From NCBI GenBank assembly GCA_947683625.1, contig CANTUR010000153.1, forward strand, positions 248,001 through 312,000: a DNA stretch of 64,000 nt. The letters are read 5' to 3'. A model generated the notes under the pieces. The model saw nothing but the letters and a program-made list of their open reading frames with translations, had not been told where the DNA came from and made no database searches. This document shows positions 13,101 to 23,465 of the stretch, piece by piece. Made by a program: the position numbers and the translations under genes. Source of the DNA: Mallotus nudiflorus. Its lineage: Eukaryota; Streptophyta; Magnoliopsida; Malpighiales; Euphorbiaceae. How positions within the stretch are numbered: position 1 is the first letter of the stretch; each line of letters opens with the position of its first letter.

Positions 13101-13390
13101 ATAGTTGCATAATGGTTGGCTTTGCCTCTAAATTTGTCTAAAATGCATCCAATGTTGCATATCTTAATGCTGAGGAAGTGTATTTCGGACCCTTCACACG
13201 TATTGCAGCCTGATAATGTGAAAGTGAATGAAGACTTGACCTACGAGGAGGAACTAGTTGTGATAGTTGATCATCAGGTTCGACAGTTGCATTCGAAGCA
13301 TATTCTGATGGTCAAGGTGTTATGGCGAAGCAACAACATAGAAGAGCATACCTAGAGATCAAAGCTGAGATGCGAGCTTCTTACCCATAT
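10171..13390 (+). pseudogene. Element A pol: protease, RT, RNase H, integrase, chromodomain
   Basis: The domains are in Ty3/gypsy order with many stops and frameshifts. The end of the protease is seen near 10330 (a GMDWL-like piece). RT runs from 10432: SAITARKVLRKGCQEFLALV, then VLLVKKKDGTLKLCIDHREL, YGHYEFLVMSFGLTNAP, and the catalytic box as FIDNIL near 11128. The second catalytic Asp of the usual FIDD is therefore Asn. RNase H spans about 11500-11830 and ends in YHPSKVNVVVDALSRK. The integrase has its zinc-binding region at 12236-12345 and a long open core at 12425-12898 with MDYMVGLPHSKGG, LDRGLVFTSHFW and FHPQTDGQSER. The C-terminal chromodomain-like tail follows (13215-13360, HQVRQLHSK and VKVLWRSNN), typical of Tekay. 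Not functional. Confidence 0.9.
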
Positions 13391-13448
13391 CTCTTTCCTC
13401 ATTGATTCTTGTATTATTCTTTTCTTGAATTCGGGGATGAATTCCTTT

Positions 13449-13460
13449 AAGGAGGGGAGA
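13449..13460 (+). other. Polypurine tract of element A
   Basis: AAGGAGGGGAGA directly abuts the TGTTATAACCC start of the downstream LTR; it is the plus-strand primer. Confidence 0.85.
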
Positions 13461-15246
13461 TGTTATAACCCTAGTTTTTAAATTATTTTATTTTATAACG
13501 AGATATGCTGTATTAATAAATTGTAAAAGTCAAATTTAATTATTTTACTATTTTGTAATTTATTACTATTATTTTATGTTTAATTAAATTTTCTATGTAA
13601 ATATATTATTTTGAAACTCATTATTTTGAACATTTATATTTACTATTTTTGAATAATATTATTTTAATAACATTAAATTAGTGCATGATTATTTTAATAT
13701 TATTATTTCTATTATTGTTTTATTAAATTACATTATTTATTTTATTATTAAATTATTTCATTAGAATTATCATTATTATTTAGTGTTAATTTATTTTGTG
13801 TATATATATATTAGTATATGTTGTGCATTTGTGCATGTGTGAGAATATATGTGTGTGTGTGTTTTATTTGTGGTGGAGAATTTTTAAATATAAAGTAATA
13901 CTATATTACAATATATAGTTTAATATAAAGTTAATATATACATATACATACAAACATACAAAAACGCAAACACTACGCTACCTTCTCTCCTTCATGCCAT
14001 CGTCCAGTTTTCTTCCCACCGGTGTGCCTCCCTGACATCCAGCAAGCTCCACCACCTTCAGCTAGCAGCTTTGCCACCTTTCCTCTTCTTCTCCGGCACT
14101 AGTAGCTCGTGCAACCCGTGGAGACCGAAACCTCTATCTTTTTGGACCGTCTTTGATTTTGGCCACTGTTTCTCGAGTTTTCAGTCTCTATCAACTCCTT
14201 GAGCTTCAATGATCACGATTCCAAGCTCCGGTTGAGCTTAAACCCCATCGTTTGTGAGTTTTCTAGAAATTTAGGTTTTAAGCTTTTATGTTTTTTTTTT
14301 GAGTTAATTTTTGGTTGATTTAGGCAAACTCCCGTCACAAAAGTCGTTCCTAGTAGCTTGATCTTCATGGAAAATTTTTTGTTTGAATTTTTGGAATTTA
14401 TTTTAATTTTTGTGAATTTTTTTAATATTTGATTATTATTTATTTAATTTTTGTAAATTAATTTATTAAATTATAAATTTGGTATATTTGGTGTTATTAT
14501 AAATTTTTATTAATTTTAGTGTTGAGATAATAATTTTTGTGATTTTTTATGTAATTTTTATAAATATTTTTAGTTTATGTCAATATTAGAAAATTAGGTT
14601 AAAGTTGAGTTTTCATTGAAATTATTGTTTAATAATGTGTTTTAGTTGATATTAGTAATATATATATTGAGAAAATAATTTTTATGCATTTATATAATTT
14701 TTATAGAATTTTTGAGTAATATTAGTATTAATATGTATACTTTGAATTATAAGGTTAAACATGTAATTTTGTTAAAATTATAGCTAAATAATATATTTTA
14801 GTTGTTTTATAATTATTTAAGGTATTAAAATGATTTTTACAAATTATTTGCTATTTTTAACTAATTAATACTAATTTTTGAAAATTGTTTTCAAATTATA
14901 TATTATTTACTAAATTGGTAATTAAATGGATTTTTAGTAATTTTTAATATGTATTTAGACTATTTTAGTTATTTTAATATATAAAGTGAATTTTTATTAA
15001 TTTATATTGAATTATTGAGAAATTTGATTTTAATAATATTATATTATTATTTCAGAATTTTTATGTAATTATTGTGAAATTAAGTATATTTGATGTTTTA
15101 GTGTTAAATACATAATATTTTGATATTGTGAGGATATTTGTGGCATTTATTGATTTTAATGTATTTATTATATTTGGGGAAATTGTGCAGTTCGAAATCC
15201 CAATCGAGAGTTGTGTGAATTCCAATTTTTGAAGTGTATTTTCTTC
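13461..15246 (+). mobile_element. Truncated 3' LTR of element A
   Basis: Follows the purine tract and matches the 5' LTR from its first base (TGTTATAACCC) through the stretch that corresponds to about 7605 in the 5' LTR, then stops inside the TTTGAAGTGTATTTTCTTC motif. The following bases belong to a different LTR subfamily (see 15248-15420). The last half of the LTR, with the duplicated hairpin and palindrome, is therefore missing. It is about 1.8 kb instead of 3.4 kb. Confidence 0.8.
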
Positions 15247-15247
15247 C

Positions 15248-15420
15248 GATATAAAGTTTTTTATTTTATAATAATAAAGTTTTTTATTCTAGCATATTTT
15301 TATAATATATTTGCATGTGTTTTTATTTTAAGTCTTGCTATGGGTTCCAGTTTCGAAAGAATTCACGTTCTCTAGCGCATGTCATGACTCCCTAGTTTGG
15401 TTCGTGACAAAATTAGTATT
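15248..15420 (+). mobile_element. Tail of a second Tekay LTR plus primer-site remnant
   Basis: From GATATAAAG onward the sequence follows the ends of LTR2 and LTR3 (29120-29283 and 36250-36417) rather than element A, including TTTTATTCTAGCATATTTTT and the block ending TTCGTGACA at 15409. The next 11 bases, AAATTAGTATT, resemble the AAAGTTGGTAT that follows the other LTRs at their primer site. I read it as the end of a 5' LTR and the first bases of its PBS, cut at 15421 by the Tat/Ogre LTR. It is likely the upstream end of the pol fragment that resumes at about 23466. Confidence 0.6.
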
Positions 15421-17515
15421 TGTAAGCATCCAATTTCGGGATGCAATTGTACACAATTGCGGCGTAAGCCCCTATGATGAAATTCATTCAAAAATTGAAC
15501 ATGATTATCGACTTTCTGGACTAAATTACAACATTTTTTTAGGGTTTGATTGAAAATAAGTCAATTTTCAAGGGTCTTTTGGTAATTAAAAGTTAAAAAA
15601 ATAAAATAAAATTTGTTGACATTTAATGCCGACCGGCATTGTGTAATGCTGATCAGCACTGCACAATGCCGGTCGGCATTGCATAATTCTGACTCGTAAA
15701 AGTTGATTTTTTCGTGTATTTTTTTGATTTTTCAACATTTTGATTAGTTGAAAATTCAATTTTATCTTTATTATTATCTAACAAAAATTTCAATTTGTTC
15801 AAAATTCTTTAAATTCTTACCAGGTTGTTATTGAAGAGATGAGTCTGCTCCTCCTTTGGAGGAAACTAATACGCGTAGACTCTGCTTTAAAAAGCAGAGT
15901 TTGGATGTGTGCGTGGGGGCTTCTCTTTCTTTTTTGGAGGATTTTTTTTTCTTTTTGGAGAGTTTTTACACATAAAAAAAATGCAGAAACCCTAAAATTT
16001 AGACATGAAGAATACCTCGCACACACCCTGGTCTTTTAAAACAAACCCAAATTTTGGATACTGTCAGTGTCTTCACAAGCAATTAAATCCTAGTCCAGAA
16101 TCAACAACAATTTAATTTCAACGATGAAAATCCTAATCTGAGTGGTCAAAAAGGGGCATTTGCACATCATCTAAATCATCAATGTTTTTTTTATGTCATT
16201 TCTATTTTTTTCTTTTGCGATTTTTTATTCCATTATTCTCTTTTTGATTGTTTAATTTCACTACTAATCTGATTATTTTTTTTGTTTTGATATGTGCATG
16301 TGGATTGAGGAGGATACTGCCTATATTAAAATTGAGCAGAAGGTCCATGGAATGCCATGGAAGAACCTATGTTATTTCCCAGTAGGATTTAGGAATTATT
16401 TATTTATTTATTATTACTTATTATTTATTTTTGGTGTTCTATGTAGTTATTTTAATTTCTGGGTGTATAATTATTTAATTTTAATTTTGTACATAGTTTG
16501 TAATAGCCCCAATAGTGGGAATAGTGAAAATTTAATTTTCTGTACTTTAAAATTAATTAGTAATTATGTTTAATTGGGTAAAAATCAATTAAAATCAATG
16601 GTGGTAGTAGCTTAAATTAGGGTTTGCATGCAATTAATTTAGGGTTTTTTAGAAAATCATTGTAATGTTTATTTGATCCATTTTTTGTGTTTTATTTGTT
16701 TTAGGCTTGTTTTTTTTTTTTATGTTTTTATGTTTTTGGGCCCTAAGCCCACGTTTGGGTCTAACCCACTTAATTAGGCTTAAAAAATGGTTTAGGTTTT
16801 AAATAATTAAAATCAATTTAGGCCCATTAGGTTAATTAGATTTTAAGCCCACTTAGTTAACTAAAACTTGTTTAGACTTAGCCTAGCCCACTAATTGCAT
16901 TTCTTTTAAAATAAATAGACCTAGGCCCACGTTTCACTTAAAGTAAAACCAATTTAGACTTAGGCCCACTAATTTAATTTTCCTTTAGAATTGAATTAAC
17001 TTAAGCTCATATCTTAGAAAGACTAAAAATAGATTTAGGCTCACTAATTAATAAAATATAGGCCCACTTTAATTGCATTTCACTTGTAAATAAAATGTAG
17101 ATTTAGCTAACTTATAAAATAAAATTAACATAGTTTAGACATAGGGACATTGCCCTTTTGATGCATTTTTTACTTGTAATTTTATTGACTTATTACCTTT
17201 TTGGGTGGATGGATGTTAATTAGGGTTTAATAAAATTGCATGTAATTAGAGGATGAAATAATCATTTATAAAATTATTCTAAAAGAACACGAGACTAAGA
17301 GAAGTTAGTATTCCGTATCCAGAATCTCCTAGTTGTGGTGCTAGCTTTCTTTTAAAGAATCGAGTGCCACCTTTTCGATTTGTCCCAGTTATTACCCTGG
17401 GTGGCAACTCCTCATCTCCATGCCATGTCTTTGTGATAGTGGTTAGTGTGTTCGCTAAGAACCCGAGCCTAAACAATGTCACGATTACTAAAATCTTGGA
17501 TGTGCGCTAAACCCC
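15421..17515 (+). mobile_element. LTR of a Tat/Ogre-type Ty3/gypsy element
   Basis: Starts TGTAAGCATCC at 15421 and ends roughly at 17510-17524, just before a tRNA-Arg-type primer site. About 2.1 kb. Contents: three 16 bp palindromes at 15625-15680, a TTTAAAAAG promoter-like box near 15887, and many copies of a TTAGGCCCACTAATT-like motif at 16740-17060. The 3' boundary is approximate because no partner LTR is present in the window. The small frames inside (15839-16039, 16292-16573) have no recognisable motifs. Confidence 0.6.
15625..15680. repeat. Three 16 bp palindromes with a 20 bp period
   Basis: AATGCCGACCGGCATT, AATGCTGATCAGCACT and AATGCCGGTCGGCATT are spaced by four bases each (GTGT, GCAC). 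The first and third are exact reverse complements of each other, so the whole 56 bp is close to one large palindrome. Confidence 0.95.
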
Positions 17516-17526
17516 ACCGTCTATAG

Positions 17527-17542
17527 TGGCGACTCCACTGGG
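17527..17542 (+). other. Primer binding site, tRNA-Arg type
   Basis: TGGCGACTCCACTGGG matches the primer site used by Tat/Ogre-lineage elements. It supports both the LTR end just upstream and the lineage of the gag that follows. Confidence 0.8.
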
Positions 17543-18581
17543 TATAAGAGATATTGATTCTACTTGTGTTCTTAGAATTATTTTATCAATTATTATTTCA
17601 TTCTTGCATTCATTCTGCATGTCCCTACTCAACCGATGGCACTAGTTTATGATTCCATGATTCCACTAGCTTTATGAAGTTGTAGATTGGCTAACCATCA
17701 CTCTTAACCTTAACTTGATTCAAGAGAGATTACTGGGCTCATCTGACCAGAGTCTATAACCCAAGTCCCTAAGGGGGGGGGGTAATATTCTCTTGAGTTA
17801 GTAAAGGATGTTGGGCCCCTCTTACCTTGGCCTGTAACTTAAAGTCCACAATAGAAGCATCTTGCTAAGGGAACCTTAACTTTTCACTGAACCCTAACCA
17901 CATATAATGGCTTAATTACTTCCCCTAGAATCTTTACCTAAAATGCTTGTTTGTTTTAATTTCCATGAGGTAAATCTATTTAAAAAAGCCCAGGCCTATA
18001 CCTTTGAAGCTGATTCATGCTAATAAGGATTAGGCCAGACCTTTATATTTATAAATGTTGCTTCTGTGCTCTTTTTTCTTTTAAGAGAGATTTGGCATGC
18101 ATATCGACTCTTAATATCCCCTGTTGATATAAAGGCCAAGACTAAAAATCCTAGGAAAAGAAACTCGCCATTGAACACGTGTGTGGGAGGAATAAGGTTG
18201 GAAGGTTTATGCTTGCATGATTGCTTGTTGATTGCTTCTTGATAATTGCTACTTGCTAAGTGCTTGCCTGCTATTTGTTGCAAAAACACATGAATCATGC
18301 ATACATGCATACATACAGTCCATGCATCATACTAACACCTTATTTTGCAGCCATCATAGATTCATCTAGGTCTTCTTGTGTCTAGGGATGAGAGGTGGCA
18401 GATTGACTAGAGTTGATTTAAGTCCGGAGTCCATAGTTCAAAGCATTCTTCACAGACTAGAGAGACTAGAGGGGAGTCCAATCAATCCACTATTCCTAGA
18501 AGCTGAATCAGCTCAGATTGAACATACTGAAATGGAATAATAACTAGAAATGTGGACCTTAGAAGAAATTAAGGGAGTTTG
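17543..18581 (+). other. Untranslated leader of the Tat/Ogre-type element
   Basis: Between the primer site and the first gag-like codons. Contains a short G run (GGGGGGGG near 17775) and no open gene. The minus-strand frame at 18020-18310 has no recognisable motif and is treated as chance. Confidence 0.45.
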
Positions 18582-18997
18582 ATGGATGACATGAGGGCTA
18601 TGATGCAAGATAAACTAAGAAAGGCTTTGGCTGGACTTATGTAACCTGTTGTTGAACAACTACCTATTGCTATTATTGGATAACCACCTGATGTTGTTAT
18701 TAAACAACCACATGCTGCTACTGTTAAACAACCACCTACTGTAGGAGCTCCACCGGTTACTGTGGCTCCTCTACCTACTACTAATAATGCTGGGGGGCAA
18801 CCTACTCCTAGAAATGTGCCTGCTACTGATGTGAGAATGGAAGACATTAAAAACTACATGGTAGAAAAGGCAAAGAGAGAATCACTTGAATTGGTTTAAG
18901 ATCTTGAGTCCAAGCAGATGCAAGCATTGACTCAGAAAATGTCCAAGATGGAAGAGCTTATTAGAGGACAAGGACTGGGATATTCTTTTGACTTTGA
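18582..18997 (+). pseudogene. Tat/Ogre gag, N-terminal part
   Basis: A frame beginning MDDMRAMMQDKLRKALAGLM continues through a Pro/Thr-rich linker (PPTVGAPPVTVAPLPTTNN near 18735-18785) into a coiled-coil-like stretch ending MEELIRGQGLGYSFDFD at the insertion point. At least three in-frame stops occur. The frame continues beyond solo LTR S2 at 22252. Gag forms the particle of the retrotransposon; this copy is dead. Confidence 0.6.
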
Positions 18998-21900
18998 TGT
19001 CACGACCCAAAACAGGGGCCATGACCGGCGCTAGGGAACGGGAATTCTTTCGAATCCGGAACCCGTAGCAAGCCTAAAAATAAAATAAATCATGCCATAA
19101 TAACAATAATAATATTATATGCAGCGGAAATAAAAATAATCATAATATCATAATATCATCCATATCAACTGGATTAAATTCAAAACTCATCTCATCACAT
19201 ATATATAATCTTTAATACAAATCCAGTTTCAACATAATACATCTCTTTAAAATAAAGTACATGAAATCCAATACTGTAATTCACAACTACTGCAGTGTCT
19301 AGATAAAATAAATAAGACTCAAGTAGACAATTTACATAAAGAAGCCGGGGCGGAAGAAATTCGGCGTATCGACCTGCTACTGAGGTCTGAAGAAGTTGAC
19401 TCTCCTGAAAAATAGTCAACGGAGGGGAGTCAGACCTCACTGAGTGAATTACTATAATATATATACATACACACTAAGTGACAATGCATACAGTCAACAA
19501 TATATATATATAATATGTATATATACAGGCAAATTCATACAGATGCAGAAAAATCATTTATATATATTTTATCTGAAAATCATGGTTTATGAAGGATTAC
19601 ATAGAACCATAGAATATCGCAACCTTGAAAATAGTGTTAAACAACACTCAAGCCATACAGGCTCACTTATTCCAAATATATCCACTTAATCCATTTGGAT
19701 AGTAGACTGGCCCCGAGACACTAAGTCAATCGAGCTCCAGCAGTCTGACTGCCAGTGTGATTGGCCCCGAGACACTTGGTCAACCGAGCTCCAGCAATCA
19801 CACCCACAAACCACATCTCACAAATCGATAATCATAATCAAATCAATATCCACAAAAAGTTAGTAATATAGCCTAAATACTATAGGCGTACCGGTACGTA
19901 CTCGGTCCTAGTGCTGCCCACTAGGTAGCACGTTCTATTGATATCCTTCATCATTAAATATAAAACATTCATTCACAATAAATGATGCATGAATTTAAAT
20001 AAAATAATAATATAAACCATATATATACCGGAAATATACCAAAAGTAAACTAGGTATATTTCGAGTATATATACGTCAAATGAATCCCATCAAATTATAA
20101 CTTAAGCTGGAAATATATTTAAAAACATTTTAAATATATTTTATTCACAAAACATGCATATAAATTATTATATACCAAAAATAAACCGAAAATATACTTA
20201 ATATAAACTTAAGAAATAATCAAATTATTTATGCATATTTAATCAACATAAAATGTATATTTCTAAAATCATGCATCCTAAGCATATATATATAGTATAG
20301 TAACTCACCTAATGCGCTCCACGAGACAGGTCCGACGGGCCTGGTCCACTAGCCCTCGGTCTCGGCGCAACTAAACAAGAAATGAATAACTGACATTAGA
20401 ATAAACCTAACAGAAATCCTAGAATTCAATCTAGAGTATTAAACACAGAATCGGAAATTAGGGTTCGACTGGATATCACGTTTTACGAGAATTCTATCGA
20501 AAATTCGGCAGAACCTCCCCTGTAAAATGGACATCTCTCTACTCAAAAGAGTAGAGCCGACCCTGCAAAGAAATACACTTCGAAAAATGAGCTCAACACA
20601 ATCAAAATCCCACGGTCGGACTCCAAACTACAGTCCACCGACCGGGGTCCACAAACACAGAACATATTCCAGATATACCAAAAATATCCTCACAACATAA
20701 TAATACATCTCATAGGTAGAAATTACATAATTAACCTTGAAACACTGTAAAAACCGATTAAAACTCATTTTATTAGAAAAACCGTATATTATATATATAA
20801 TTGAAAATAATTCACGAAAAATAGTTTTAATTAGTTAAAAATACTAAATAATTTGTAGAAATCATTTTTATACCTTAAATAAATATTAAAACCAATTAAA
20901 TTACATTTTTAGACAATTTAGGGTAAAATTACCAAAATACCCCTATATATATAAATATACTTAAATTACTTCAAAAATTCACCAAAAATCATAAAATTAT
21001 CCAAAATTAAATTTCTCAACATATTTATCAATAATATTAATAATTAAACTCAATTAACCAATTAAATTCAATTTAAAACACATTTAACCTAATTTTTCCA
21101 AAATTCCATAAACTTCAATAATTCAAAATAAATACTTAGAAATTCATAAAAATTCCAAATAAATTCCTATAATTCATTTCAACACCTAATTCAACCATAA
21201 ACTCAAATTTGATAATTTAAATAATTAATTTCCGAAAATTAGAAAATAATATTAAAATATTCAAAAATACCCAAAAATCCAAACAATCTCCAAAAATTCT
21301 ACAAAAATTTATACATGAAGATTAAGCTACTAGGAACAAAATTTGTGAAGGAAGTTTCCATGAATCAATCAATTCGAAGCTTAAAAAAATCAAAAACCCT
21401 AATAGGCCGAAATTGACAAAATCGAAACCTAAGCAATTCTAGACCATTTTAGCTCAAACCAAAGCTAGAATCACACTCACCGGAGATCAAGGAGAAGAAA
21501 GAGACCGGCGGTGTCGAAAACAGTGGCCGGAATCGACGTGATCGACGGTGGATCGATTTTCGGCTTCTCCGGCCAAAATCGATCTCCAGATGCCGGAAAC
21601 GGCCTCCTCAGGTGGCGAAATTGGTCGGGGAAGACGGTGGCACACCGGACGGCACACCCATGGTGAAGGAACGGCACGGCAGCGACCGGAAATGGAGAAG
21701 GGAGAATCGAGAGGAAGAAGAAGAAGTCGGGGGCAAAATGGTAATTTTCCAAACTTTTTGATTTTTGACAAATATATGTATATATATATACTTTATACTA
21801 TATATTAAAATAATATTAAATTACACACATCAAATATACACCACACACATAAAAATATTAATATTTTAATAATTTATACTAAATAAAATTAATTAAATAA

Positions 21901-22246
21901 CAATAAAACAATTAAATACTTAATAAAATATTAGGGTAATAATAAACCCTAATTAAATAATTATACACACACAGGCTTTATTTAATAATTTAAAAATATG
22001 TATGAGTTCATGCAAGTCCGTAAATACATTTAAAATAATTAATAATACATTGTTTACGTGAAAATTTCCCCGAAAATGCAAGTCTCGGGAAAATTTTACG
22101 TAAAACACTGAAAATAATACACAGTAATTAAAATAGGTTTAAAATACATAACAACTCATAAAAATATCGTAATATATATACAAAATTTATTGACACTGTA
22201 TATCCCGGTACAGTGTAAAAATATTTTAAAAACACGGGATATTACA
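18998..22246 (-). mobile_element. Solo LTR S2 (3.25 kb, Tekay-type family), perfect TSD
   Basis: On the plus strand it begins TGTCACGACCC and ends CGGGATATTACA; on the minus strand it therefore reads TGTAATATCCCG to GGGTCGTGACA, the same as S3. It is flanked on both sides by TTTGA (18993-18997 and 22247-22251), a perfect 5 bp target duplication. Shared LTR blocks are all present in reverse: hairpin pair at 19697-19806, palindrome near 19918, CGGTCGG stem at about 20613-20645, GC-rich block at 21480-21720. There is no primer site, gag or pol, so it is a solo LTR from recombination between two LTRs. It sits inside the Tat/Ogre gag. The frames at 21477-21808 are GC-rich shadows. Confidence 0.9.
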
Positions 22247-22251
22247 TTTGA

Positions 22252-23460
22252 TGACATGCTGTAAATAGAGGGAGAAAAGCTACCTGAAAAATTCAAAATG
22301 CCTCAACTCCAAAAGTTTGATGGGAGAGGAGATCCAAGGATTCATTTGAGTCAATACACTATAACCATGAGCACTACTAAAGCACTATTGTCAGTAATTG
22401 CTAGGCTGTTTGTATTGTCACTGGAGGGAATGGTTGTGAACTGGTACCATGGGTTAGAAAAGTCTATTAGAACTAATTGGAAGGAACTATGTACGGCATT
22501 CTTGAGGCAATATGATTATAACACTCGATTGGAAGTGTCAATTAGGGATTCGGAGTTAACTAAGCAAAAATCAAATGAGTCTTTTTCTGATTTCTTAACT
22601 CGTTTCATGAATAAATCAAGGATGATGAAAAATAAGCTTGCTGAGAAGGATGAAGTTAGAATGATAGTTTGTAATATGTCACCTAATTTGGTCGAGAGGC
22701 TACAAATGATGAATTCTAAAACCTTCGTAGATTTGTATGATGATGGGTTACAATCTGAGGAAATTAAGAGTAAGAAAAAGAAAACTATTAGAGGCATAGG
22801 AACTCGAAACTACCCAACTGGGGGCAAACAACAAGGAAGTACTAGTTGAGCTGTAGAGGTGTGTGCAGTTCAACAACCTATAAGGTTCTCCAACTGCAAC
22901 CAACCACTCTCCAAAGTCCTAGAGAGGCTAATCCAAAAAGGCCTACTTTGACCCTTAGCCTTTTCCAAACCCCCGAATCCAAATTTCCGTGGCTATGATC
23001 TAAACAATTACTGTAAGTTTCATCAAGTAGCTGGTCATCCCACAGATACTTGCATCCGCCTAAAACATGAAATCCAAAACTTAATAGACTCCGAAAAAAT
23101 CACCGACCTTGAGAAATCCAATTCCAACCCAAACACCAGAAACAACCCTTTTCTATACTACCGAAATGTCCCACCACCAGCCACCATGATGATCAACTCA
23201 AGGATTAGCGAAGAGGAAGTGCTAAGCTTCTTTAAGGACCTCAACCTTATACCCAATGGAGAACCTTTTGAACAAGCACAAAGAGGAGTAAAAGATTTAC
23301 TGGGCCAGCCCTCGGGCAAGTTTGATTACAGAGTATTCTACTCGAAACCACCCTTTACTAATATCCCTATTGAATCAATTGAGGTCTCAGGATGGGGAGA
23401 TGAGTTTGATGATAAGCCAGTGAAAGAAGAGCCTGAAATTCCTGAGTAGTCATTAAGAGG
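22252..23460 (+). pseudogene. Tat/Ogre gag, capsid core and zinc-knuckle-like region
   Basis: Continues the frame of 18582-18997. A 183-codon open stretch (22298-22849) carries the retrotransposon gag core: KFDGRGDPRIHLSQY, VVNWYHGLEKSI, WKELCTAFLRQYDYN and SFSDFLTRFMNKSRMM. After stops at about 22847 and 22949, a knuckle-like piece YCKFHQVAGHPTDTC (about 23010-23055) is followed by LKHEIQNLID, typical of Tat-lineage gag. The last open part (23186-23449) ends in acidic EEPEIPE and a stop. The element is then cut and joined to Tekay RT near 23465. Protease and everything downstream of this lineage are missing. Confidence 0.75.
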
Positions 23461-23465
23461 AGTTG

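Noticed and set aside
21477..21808. Overlapping Arg/Pro-rich frames on both strands
   Set aside because: They cover the GC-rich block of solo LTR S2; the equivalent block of S3 (41767-42132) shows the same shadows without a conserved protein.
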